DNA of 64,000 bases. Origin: Engraulis encrasicolus (Eukaryota > Chordata > Actinopteri > Clupeiformes > Engraulidae). Made by a program: the position numbers and the translations under genes. The DNA is taken from positions 29,614,722-29,678,721 of the forward strand of contig NC_085865.1 in the NCBI RefSeq assembly GCF_034702125.1, read 5' to 3'. The notes under the pieces were generated by a model. That model did no database searches, was not told the origin of the DNA, and saw only the letters and a program-made list of their open reading frames with translations. Positions within the stretch are counted from its first letter, which is position 1. Each line of letters starts with the position of its first letter. Below are positions 24,886 through 34,824 of this stretch, one piece after another.

Positions 24886-25855
24886 GATAGTTAGTATAGT
24901 AATCATATCAGCTAACCTGCTTCAGTTTAAAAACAATATAAAGATATATAGGCTATTTAATTTTATCACATTAACACAATAAGCAATATTAATATCATCA
25001 TTAAACTACATTGTCACAGCCCCTAGATCCTGTAAATAATTACATATTTGCTGAATAAAATTTAGATAGTTAACAATTTAGTATTATTAGCATGGTCTGC
25101 ATAGGCCTACCTGTCAACCAACCTTACCTTATGTTAAAACACTTGGCTCTACCGTTGTTGCTATTTGACGCTATTGGCTATACGTTTCAAATGGGCTCAA
25201 ATTATTACATTACTGGCAGTTATTACGTTATGGGCATCGTTATCACATTATCAAAGATTTTTTTTTAGTGTAAGGCCCATAATGTAAAAACCTGCCCATA
25301 ACGTAATAAGTTATTACGTTATGGGTAGGGAAGTGTTATTACGTTATGGGCAAGTTATTACGTTATGGGTTTTATTACGTTTCAAATGGGCCCAAATTAT
25401 TACGTTATGGGCAGTTATTACGTTATGGGCAGTTATTACGTTTTGGGTTCTTACACACCCTTTTTTGATTTTCACATATTTGCAGTATTTCCCAGCATTA
25501 TTCATTAATGTGCTCATCATTTTCTTCTCAGTTTTTTCAGTACTTAGATTTATTGGATTAGAATTTTTAGCATAGCTTAGCATAATCACTGGAAGTGAAT
25601 GGAGGCATCAGCATCAAGCCACAAATTATCACAGTACAGGATTAAATGGCTGTTTTGCACTCTGGTGAATTTTACATCAATTTTAAAGCACTTTATAAGT
25701 ACATTTGATGATGTGTTGCTTGCCCCCATAAACTTGCATTGCTATGCTTAATTTGGCTAAACTGTTAAACTAGGCAATGGAAACACTATATGCACATTCA
25801 TGAATAATGCTGGGAAATACTGCAAATATGTGATGATCAAAAAAGGGTGGACTGT

Positions 25856-26360
25856 AGGCCTAAGTGAATAAGTGTGATTTTAGGTGCTTCTTGAACGTAG
25901 CCAGTGTGGGGGCTAGACTGTTACAAAGGGTGGGGCAGCAACAGAAGGCTCTGTCACCAAAAGTCTGTAGCCTGAACGGGGGATGACAAGCGGGTCCTTG
26001 CCAGAGGACCTCAGGGACCTTGGTTGGGAGTGATGCTGGATGAGATTAGAGAGGCACTGGGGAGCAAGAGCATTGAGGGATTTGTATGTAAGGAGTAAGT
26101 ATTTTGTAGGTGATGTGTGACTTCACTGGGAGCCAGTGAAGCTGCTTGAGTGTGGGGGTAATGTGTTGCCACCGCTTTGTGTGTGTGTGAGGATCCTGGC
26201 AGCCGAGTTTTGGACACGCTGTAACTTGTCCAGTGCTTTGGAAGACCATAAAGGACACCGTTACAGTTGTCCAGGCAGGAGGTGATGAAGGCATGTATCA
26301 GAGTCTCCGCAACAGTGTCTGACAGTGAGGACTGGAGTCTGCAGATGTTTTTGAGGTGGA
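25856..26360. repeat. Dispersed retroelement-like repeat
   Basis: A continuous non-AT-rich block containing GGGAGCCAGTGAAGCTGC and CCGAGTTTTGGACACGCTG. I recognise this as an interspersed sequence common in fish, probably derived from a non-LTR element. On the minus strand its left edge encodes a short TFKKHLK-like stretch seen at reverse-transcriptase polyprotein ends. Fragment only. Confidence 0.4.
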
Positions 26361-26717
26361 AGAAGTCAGATTTGGTGATGTTACTGTTAAGTTAATAGAT
26401 GAAATCTTTTATTTAAGATTTATTGTTAATTTAAGTCTAAATGTAATTTATTTCATTCATTTTTAAATATAGTTGATTAAATCTACTTATTTCCGTCATC
26501 AGGAAAGATGAAATAAAAAACAAATCTTGGCAAGAAGACGTCTACTCCGATTTCAAGAAGCATTTCATTACGAAACTACACTGCATATTCCTTAGTGCTA
26601 GTTGACAACTTTATTTTGCAAGATACATATGCAAACGATGTTGTAAATTACTGAGCAGAATTAGTGGACACAGATTGCAACAGCCCAAAGTTCTTTTTGT
26701 CCTCTCTATGTTTACTG

Positions 26718-26879
26718 GCTTCAGAGGCCACTCCCTCTGCTACGGCACGGCCCTTTTGTACAAAACAGAAACTCAGCTCTTCTTCCTGCTTTTCCTGCTT
26801 TGCTGCTCTGTGGGAGAGACCGAACGTAACCCGGAGAGAGATACAGAGTTCAAGACGAGAGAAAGATAGCAGTGCAAAC
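26718..26879 (+). promoter_or_regulatory. Promoter/5' UTR block of copy C shared with copy B
   Basis: Aligns with 11849-12011 of copy B right up to the start codon. Conserved parts include GAGGCCACTCC, GCACGGCCCTTTT, AACTCAGCTCT and CTTTGCTGCTCTGTGGGAGA. Transcription start unknown. Confidence 0.5.
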
Positions 26880-29800
26880 ATGGCAGAGGCCAATGTGTTT
26901 TTAGCTCAGGATCAGTTCACTTGTGCAATTTGTTTGGATCTACTAAAGAATCCTGTGGGAATTCCCTGTGGACACAGTTTCTGTATGGATTGTATCTCAG
27001 ACTGCTGGGATCGAGAGGATCCAAAGGGAGTCTACAGCTGCCCACAGTGCAGACAGACTTTTACTCCAAGGCCAGTTCTGGGTAGAAACACAATGCTGGC
27101 TGAAGTGGTGGAGAAGCTGAAGCTTCTGGGACTCCAGTCTGCTCCTGCTGCCCACTGCTATGCTGGACCTGGAGATGTGGAGTGCGACGTCTGCTCTGGG
27201 AGAAAGCGGAGGGCTGTCAAGTCCTGTCTTATGTGTCTGTCCTCTTACTGTGAAACACACTTCAGAGTTCACAATGATCTAAACCCAGGGAAGAAACACA
27301 AAGTGATTGATGCTGCTGGCAAACTGGAGGATCTGATCTGCTCTCAGCATGATAAACTGCTGGAGGTCACCTGTCGCACTGATCAGACGTGCATATGCAT
27401 GCTGTGCATCATGGATGAACACAAAGGACATGACACTATTTCAGTTGGAGCAGAGCGGACAGAGAAACAGGTGAGGCATCATATATTCCCTCAATAGCAG
27501 AAATGGTACATTATCAATCAAGTTAAGATTTAGTTATGGTTTAAAACACTCCATAACAAAAAAAGAAAATGAAAATATTCCAGACATAAATATTCAGTAG
27601 GCCTATTTATACATGTAGCCATACTTTGTCGATTTTTTTCAATCTGGCAGAAACTTACTAGATATCATATAAAGGATATATATGCTTTGGTCATATTCTC
27701 ATAATGAATCAGTATCCATAACAATAATTATTCAAGAAATAATGTGTTATTAGATATTTCACGTTTACACGTTCAGTTTTCTTTTTTCATGTCCAGAAAG
27801 AGCTGGGAGAAACACAGCGAAAATTCCATGACGTCATCAAAGAAAAAGAGACTCACCTACAAGACCTCAGAAAGGCTGTAAAAACTCTTCAGGTAAGTTA
27901 ACCTTCGCACAAGACAACAGACTGCCCTGCCAGATTTATTAGTTCCTTGTTATGATCACAAGACAGAGAAAATGTCTTGATGCCCATCACAGATGTTTAG
28001 AACAGATGTTCTCGATGTGGTGTTGTCTTGTGTTCCAAAAGTGTTCTGCTGACACAGCAGTGGAGAACAGTGAGAGGGTCTTCACAGAGATGATCCACTC
28101 CATTGAGAAAAGGCGCTCTGAGGTGAAAAAGCTGATCAGAGATCAGGAAAGGGCTGATGTGAGTCGAGCTGAAGAACTTGTGGAGACACTGGAACAGGAG
28201 ATCGCTGAGCTGAAGAGGAGAGTTGATGAGCTGGAGCAGTTCTCACAAAGTGAAAATAACATCCGTTTTCTCAAGGTACCATGGTAGCATAAATACTACA
28301 GTACATATAATTATAACATATAGTTTATATAAAAGTGATTCCATTTACTGTTAATGCAATATTTCAAAGAATAGGAGAGGGGAAATTAATGTTCAATTTG
28401 TAATGTTCTATACATCAAAATACTGTGAATACGGTATATTCTCTGGTGCAAGTATGTAAGGTGCAACCTTGTGCCTTTTGCAGGACATGTAGAATGTGTT
28501 CTTGCTAATTGAGTCCAGTGTTAGTTTTGGTGGGCCACAGAGTGTAGCAAAGCTGTCAGCTTTCTCTGGGAGCTCAGCTGATCTAGTTGGTATCCACGGC
28601 CGGGTTAACGCACAGGCTAGATATGGCTGCAGCCTATGGCTGCAGCCCCCACCTGCCAGGGGCCACCTGCTTGGCCAAAAGTCAAAAATTGCAGAATTGT
28701 CCTTACTCCGCTGGGTGTACATTACTAAGCATCGTAAAGTAATCGGTGTGATCAATTACTGTATTTATTTCAATTCTTAATTCTTTTCTGCATCTCATAG
28801 AGTTTCCAGTTTCTGTGTGCATCCACTACATCTGACAAGTCATCTACATGCTCAGTGCATTCAGATGTGCTGTTTGATAGAGTGAGTGACAGCCTCACTG
28901 TTCTCAAAGAGAAACTGCAGGATGTGCTCCACCAGGGACTACAGGACATGACTAAAACTGGTATGTCTCACAGTTACAGATATAGGGAGGGAAAGTAATC
29001 TCATCGCCCCCTGCTGGCAACGTTCCAACCCCCTGCAACAAATGAATGTTTTTTTTCTTTGAAAAATTACATCTCGGCCCTGACGACGAAGTAGAAGTAG
29101 TGGCAGTCATATTATGGGCATGTTGGCCCGTTTTATCGAACCAGGTGGTAAAATGTTCGGTTTTTCACTGATCTGAGCTGATTTTAATATTCTTTAAAAA
29201 GCTAATACAGAACTACACTGACTGGCATGTGTGGCTTGTTTACTCCATGTAATTAGCATAGCCAAATTAGCATAGCCAAACATGAGCCAGAGAGGTGGTT
29301 ACTCGTCACCACAGAAGCCATCATATCTACTAGAGAATTTAAAACCATACCAAAATGATCGCGTGTATATATGTGTAATAAGAAGACAATGTGGAACTCA
29401 TAGGATTACAAGAATGTGAAGATATGCGAAGAACTTGCGTTCGTTCGCGTTCATTTGTTTCTCTGTGTTGTCAACGAGGCGCGAAGCACAGCATGCTGGG
29501 AGCTGTAGTCCGTTTCCGACCAGATTGGCACAATTTCTATTTTTCTTAAAAGGGCAAAAAATGACTTGAGATTTTCACAGGTAGTAGTTCATGCTATTGT
29601 GTACGCTGAAAAATGTGTCTGGTGTTATAGTTCCAAGTCATATCTTTGTGGGATTTTTTTAAAAAACTTGTCTATGGGAGTTTCAATAGGATCACCCTGG
29701 TGTTTGGAACGTAACCGCTAGGATCGCTGTTTTCCACTTTCCCTCCCAATAATGTTGCACTGCCCCTCATGGCCAGGTCAATAATGCTGAGCACTATTGT

Positions 29801-30985
29801 GCTTCTTTCCAACAGGTGAACAAATCAGCATTTTCAGACCTTCAGAGCCTGAGACCAGAGACGATTTCCTTAAATGTAAAGCAGTTAAGCAAATTAACAC
29901 CAGCACAGAGAACACACACACAGAGTGCATTGAAATCATGAACACGCTCACACAAGCAGCACATGCACACTCCCACATACACTACATTCACATGTGTCAT
30001 GTGTACACACACACACATTCACAAATACCTACTGAAATACACACTGCAGGATACAACAGGTCATTTGAGATGGTTCAGATGTGTGTGTGTGTGCGTGTGT
30101 GTGTGTGTGTGTGTGCGTGCGTGCGTGCGTGTGTAATTTGGGTTGTAGTGTATATGTTTGGGTTGTGTGAGAGGGGTTCATGTGAAGTGACATGTAAACT
30201 GTAATTTAATGATCACAGTTCATTGTTTCACAATACTACTGGAATCAGGGGCGGAGCTATAGGGGGGGCAAGCAGGGCATTTGCCCCTGGGCCCAGGGCC
30301 CTCTTGTATTGTGGTTAGGGCCCTATTGTGACCATAGCAAGCCGTTTGAGGGGCCCCATCAGTGTTTTGCCCTGGGGCCCTGTGTGTAATTGTTCCGCCA
30401 CTGCCTGGAATACATGTTTGGCAAATTGTTAACAAATTAATAATTATGATTTTAAACCCAACTACAGATTCACATCAGCTGACTTTGGACCCCAACACGG
30501 CTCATATTCTGCTGAGATTGTCTGATGGAAACAGAGTAGCAGAAATGGTTAATAAGAGTCAATCATATCCTGATCATCCAGACAGATTTGATAGTGCTGC
30601 ACAGGTGATGTGTTCAGAGGCTACATCTGCCAGGTGCTACTGGGAGGTTGAGTGGTCTGGAAATGATCTGCATATAGCTGTTTCATACAAGGGGCTGAAG
30701 AGGAAAGGAAATCATCATGCTGTTATGCTTGGGTTGAATACAAACTCCTGGGCATTGTATTGCCATCCATCTGGGTTCTGGTTCTACCATAATAATAAAT
30801 CAATTAAACTCCCTCAGACCTCCTCTAGAATAGGAGTGTATGTGGATCACAGGGCAGGAACTCTGAGCTTCTACAGTGTCTCTGCTAACACAATGACTCT
30901 GCTGCACAAAGTAGAGACCACATTCACTGAGCCACTATATCCTGCCTTTTGGTTCCGCGGTGATGGCAAAATCAAATTGTGTTAG
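26880..30985 (+). CDS. finTRIM-like protein, copy C (all zinc ligands present)
   Basis: Coding exons 26880-27470, 27797-27892, 28042-28275, 28801-28960, 29816-29875, 30468-30985; 1659 bases, 552 residues, frame open throughout. RING C15, C18, C30, H32, C35, C38, C54, C57; B-box 1 from C102; B-box 2 with H157; coiled coil 198-307; PRY-SPRY from about 381 with LTLDPNTAH, CYWEVEWSG, GVYVDHRAGTLSFYSV and a short C terminus. Of the three copies it best keeps the family consensus. Two splice sites are weaker than in A and B: acceptor CCAAAAG before exon 3 (CCAACAG in A, B) and donor GTAAAG after exon 5 (GTAAGT in A, B). Introns 4 and 5 have gained transposons. Likely an active E3-type immune protein (inference from family). 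Confidence 0.92.
28595..28705. mobile_element. hAT-like element remnant in intron 3 of copy C
   Basis: Counterpart of 7774 and 13829, here mutated to CACGGCCGGGTTAACGC and with a small local duplication of GGCTGCAGCC. Confidence 0.55.
28985..29747. mobile_element. 763-bp inverted-repeat element in intron 4 of copy C
   Basis: Present only in copy C; A and B run straight through this place. Ends GGGAGGGAAAGT and ACTTTCCCTCCC, with a further match ACGTTCCAA about 40 bases in on both sides. Flanking bases ATA/AATA suggest a 2-3 base TA-type duplication, not resolved. No transposase. Confidence 0.75.
30238..30411. mobile_element. hAT MITE in intron 5 of copy C
   Basis: Element 30246-30403 (158 bases) with ends CAGGGGCGGAGCTAT and the inverted CAGTGGCGGAACAAT, flanked by ACTGGAAT and CCTGGAAT (7 of 8 identical). 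Copies A and B lack it at the same site (CTACTGGAATACATG in B), which shows the insertion directly. A relative is at 59545-59704. Confidence 0.85.
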
Positions 30986-31045
30986 TGACAGACCAGCAGA
31001 AAAACATGTTCATGTCAATATGGCAAAAAAGAAATATATATTGTG

Positions 31046-31047
<2 letters not shown>

Positions 31048-31115
<68 letters not shown>
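31048..31115. repeat. (AT)n microsatellite
   Basis: About 33 pure AT units in the 3' UTR of copy C. Confidence 0.95.
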
Positions 31116-31120
<5 letters not shown>

Positions 31121-31635
31121 GTGAAATGTTTCATATCTCCCACTCTTTGTGATATTCACTTTAGACTATATGACCATGCCTTGGAAATATTTTGTGAGCT
31201 AATGGTAAAGAAGCTTATTTCTTTGTTTTAACATAAACACTCTTAAGTATAATATGGTCGTTAAGTCATGAAGTTAAGGGTTGCATGTAGAATGGTTGTC
31301 AATGGTTGTCAATTATTGGCCAGGTTCTCCAGTGTCAATAGTAGCAAAGTTATCACCCTGTGCTGTCATGATCTCTGCACTGGAGTCAGTTGCTGACACT
31401 GGGTCTCCACTTAGCAGGTCATATTCAGTTCATTTTGACTGTAGATGTACAGTAATGTAGTACTGGTGACTATGTTGACCATACTTAACTGTTCATCTTC
31501 AGGTGCACGGATTTTACTTTTACTTTCCTTTACTTCAGGGAACTGTTATGGTAGGCCTACCTGTAGGATTTTAAAGTGTTTATGTAACACTTTCTGTAAA
31601 CATTAATATGTGGTGCATTCTTCATCTTCCAATTC

Positions 31636-31693
31636 TTTTTGTTTGTTTGTTTGTTTGTTTGTTTGTTTGTTTGTTTGTTTGTTTGTTTGTTTT
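31636..31693. repeat. (TTTG)n microsatellite
   Basis: About 14 units, 50 bases upstream of the polyadenylation signal of copy C. Copies A and B have short T/G-rich stretches here. Confidence 0.95.
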
Positions 31694-31745
31694 GAATGAT
31701 GAGTACATACATACTTTGACTCAAATGGTGTCAAATAATGCATGT

Positions 31746-31751
31746 AATAAA
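31746..31751 (+). promoter_or_regulatory. Polyadenylation signal of copy C
   Basis: AATAAA inside GCATGTAATAAAAT, 761 bases past the stop codon; same block as in copies 0, A and B. The downstream T/G stretch is present (TTGTAATTGGTTGT). Confidence 0.65.
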
Positions 31752-32215
31752 ATACACTATGTATAATGTATGTTGTAATTGGTTGTAACTTGTAACACCT
31801 TCATTTTTCATTGAAAGAAAACAAGAGCACATTGCAAAATCCTGACCAATTACATTACATAGTGACTTTGACATTTAAAAACAACATAAATTACAGGCTG
31901 GCAATGTGTACGTATCAGCAGTATAATGGCTAACCTGTTAAAATCAATGAAAGTAAGGTAAGTAACCCTGCATAGCCTACAAAACCAGCTGCTGTCAACA
32001 TGTGATGAGATATTTAGTCTCTTCTCGGCAAACAGACCTCAAAAAGTTAAAGTTAGTCATTTCTGTTTCTGTCATGGGTCAACACAATGGACATAAAGTA
32101 CACCCATTATGGCAATTTATCAATAGGCAAATAAATAAACACATCCGTAGGCTATATAACTTTGTCAGCCAGTAATTTTGAAGACGAGTAGAATCAATAT
32201 GTAGCCTACCATTTC

Positions 32216-32256
32216 ATCTATCCATCCATCTATCCATCTATCTATCTATCTATCTG

Positions 32257-32322
<66 letters not shown>
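32216..32322. repeat. (ATCT)n microsatellite
   Basis: About 26 tetranucleotide units with a few substitutions near the left end. Confidence 0.95.
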
Positions 32323-32874
32323 GAGTGAACTGTGTGACTCCATAGAAAATAGAAATCCTTCAAAGTTCCATAACTAGTCACTATGGAGCCATTGTATAAT
32401 GGTTGGCCAGAGGAAATGGGAAATGTGTTCTACTGAATTAAAAAATTGAAATGCTTCACTAACAAGTAATTTTAAAACTGGGTTCACGAGAACAGTGTGC
32501 GTTATGGGGATATAGGCCTACCAGGGATGACGAGGTGAAATTAGTCAGGGGGCCAAGAGAGACACTTCCAACCTGAAAACACACTGACTCACACGTGGAT
32601 ATGCTATGTACGAATTGACCACAGAATCCTATACATTAAAAAAAAATAATTGGTACCACAGTAGCCTCACAATGAGGCATATAATTCCATAGTAGACCTT
32701 ATGGAAAGAATGTACTATATCCAAAGTGATTTACAATCGAGGACATGATATAGCTTACAACACTTGCAGATACAAAGTGCACAGGAACTATACGTACTTA
32801 CAGAACAATATGTGTAGCCTAAATGTTAGGTAGCACAGGGTTAAGTAGTAGGCCTAAAAACACACACACACGCT

Positions 32875-32972
<98 letters not shown>

Positions 32973-33951
32973 ACAGCTGATCGAGGCATCAGTGAAGTGA
33001 ATAGTCATGGAAGAGGAGAGAAGAGTCTTAAACAAAATAGATAGGTCATAGGAAGAAACAAATCAGAAACGGTAGAAACAAATCAGAGAATGTAGAATCA
33101 AATCAGAAACAAAATAGAATGGATGCCAACAAAACACATTTCGTATAAATAACACAAGCCTTAGTGTAGATTGCTTTGACAATATTGAAGGCTTGTACGT
33201 TAAAATGTGCCTGGCTCACCCTGACTGAGTTACTGTTTGCTACGTCCAACAAACAACTGACTTCACAAGACATCATCAGATGCCCAGTGTTCTGGGCTGT
33301 GCATCTGTGCTAAACAGAGCAGTATTCTATGTGATGTATACCACTTTATAATGTATACCATAAACTCACATATTGCTCTGTTTACCACAGATCCACAGCC
33401 CCCACTGCTGGCCATCTCATGTAATTACACCAAGAGCAGCTGACTGGTGCAGCCATGTGTCACAGTAAACATTGTGATGATCGTGATGTTTTTTTGCCAG
33501 CCAGCAAGTTTGCTAGGCAGCGAGCATGCCCACTGTGTCCCGCATGAAGCAAACTGGTTATAATTTCTGTCCACGACGCAGCATATGGGAGTGACCTCTG
33601 CGCAGTCATGTCACATGGTCATCGCGGGAACAAAATATTTGCTAAGCAGTCGCACAGTCACCTCAGAGCAACTGCTCTGGCATGGGACCTCCTCCATGCC
33701 GTCGGTAATCCCTGATTGGCATTCATCTATCTGACGTAAATTGCGGGTGTAGTCCACATGGCTCTGAGGCCGTTCACGCGCTGCTTCAAGTAGGAAGCAG
33801 AATTTTTTTATGTCTTGGGAAATCAGGTTAGGTAAACCTGTCCATCTTGTTTGCCAAGCATTCAACCACACCTATATTAGACCAAGCAGATCTCGTTTTG
33901 ATCACGAAAATATCTGCTTATTATTATTGTTATTTCTAATCCCAACCACAG
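32323..33951. other. Flank of copy C up to the B30.2 pseudogene
   Basis: Contains a long (CA)n run (32858-32970), a block at 33370-33475 matching 16395-16510, and a diverged relative of the palindromic MITE of 4603 at about 33510-33600. No gene. Confidence 0.55.
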
Positions 33952-34824
33952 ATTGCTGTCTGCTGACTTTGGACCCCAACACTGCTCATGATAACCTGAG
34001 ACTGTCAAAGAAAAAAAGAGTTGTAGAAAGGGTTAAAGAGTCAGGCATATCCTGATCATCCAGACAGGTTTAGTAATGTGTATCAGGTGATGTGTTCAGA
34101 GGCTACATCTACCTAGCCTGGTCCTGACCATCCCATAATACTACCATTTCATTTCGTATTTATGGTCTGGCATTTCTTTGCTCTGAAGCGATTGTAGGAA
34201 GCAGGAAGTTTGCATTCAGTTATGATTTAAAATTATTGGACACCTTTCACCCAATCGCTGGCAGTTACTCAACAACAACATAGCGCAGACCAATGGCTCT
34301 GGCGCAGATGTGTACGTCATTGTCACGAGCGTCCTCCCCCTTTCGCCCCCACGTGGGGGGCGTATTCGATTATTGGCTGTTTTCTGGGGGGGGCGTTGCG
34401 ATCAAAATTCTACTGCTCCAGGCACTCCACAGAGAAGCACGGCCAGACTACAGTAGTGGAGCCAATCCTTTGGCGGAAGTACGTAGGATGGCTCGCGAGG
34501 CTAACATCTACCAGGTGCTACTGGGATGTTGAGTGGTCTACAAATATCGGAATAGCTGTTTCATACAATGGGCTGAAGAGGAAAGGCTGATGACACTATG
34601 GTTTGCAAATGCAAACTCCTGGAGTACATTCTCATCCTCTTTACTCCACAATAATGAGCCAACGGACGTTCCTCATACCCTATGTGGATCACAGGGCAGG
34701 AACTCTGTGCTTCTACAGTGTCTCTGCTAACACTATGACACTGTTGCACAAAGTAGAGGCCACATTCACTGAGCCACTACCTGCCTTCTGGCTCAATGAT
34801 GGCAGCAAACTCAAATTGTGTTAG
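33952..34824 (+). pseudogene. Solitary finTRIM B30.2 exon, frameshifted and transposon-split
   Basis: Starts after a CCAACCACAG acceptor and encodes LTLDPNTAHDNLRLS, then loses frame near 34035 (a stop follows at the CATATCCTGA position). The word encoding TSxRCYWEV is split by a 390-bp element. After it the frame resumes, breaks again near 34585, and finishes with YVDHRAGTLCFYSVSANTMT...KLC and TAG at 34822-34824. Closely related to copies A-C rather than to the 17-20 kb pseudogene. No RING, B-box or coiled-coil exons are found in the 3 kb upstream. Confidence 0.85.
34105..34512. mobile_element. 390-bp Mutator-like MITE with 9-bp target duplication
   Basis: Element 34114-34503, flanked by ACATCTACC at 34105-34113 and 34504-34512. 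The uninterrupted version is seen in copy A (ACATCTACCAGGTGCTACTG at 8918), so the insertion point and the 9-bp duplication are exact. The ends are TAGCCTGGTCC and GCGAGGCTA, sharing at least TAGCCT inverted. A 9-bp duplication is typical of Mutator-like elements (established); the assignment is an inference. Confidence 0.85.

Larger units (their letters stand above)
20976..25455. mobile_element. 4.48-kb element with long inverted repeats of iterated ACGTAATAA motifs
   Basis: Ends TGTAAGAACCCAAAACGTAA and its exact complement, flanked by CACCC at 20971-20975 and 25456-25460 (5-bp target duplication). The inverted repeats are about 290-310 bases and consist of many copies of a roughly 18-base unit, CCCATAACGTAATAACTG, in both orientations. 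The left side carries a second, more diverged block starting at 21251, about 216 bases after the first. The interior (about 21390-25165) has no transposase frame; it holds a 24-bp minisatellite, a tRNA SINE and a TTAA MITE. Superfamily not assigned. Confidence 0.75.
20957..25855. mobile_element. TTAA-associated MITE, split by a 4.48-kb insertion
   Basis: Left part TTAA plus AGGAACAGTCCACCC (20957-20975). The rest resumes at 25456 with CACCCTTTTTTGATTTTC and ends near 25855 with AAAAAAGGGTGGACTGT, the inverse of the left end. Interior blocks near both ends are also inverted (TATTTGCAGTATTTCCCAGC and its complement near 25810). Without the insertion the element would be about 415 bases. A relative with the same AGGAACAGTC ends and TTAA on both sides is at 43042-43353. 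The right TTAA here is degraded. Confidence 0.75.
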
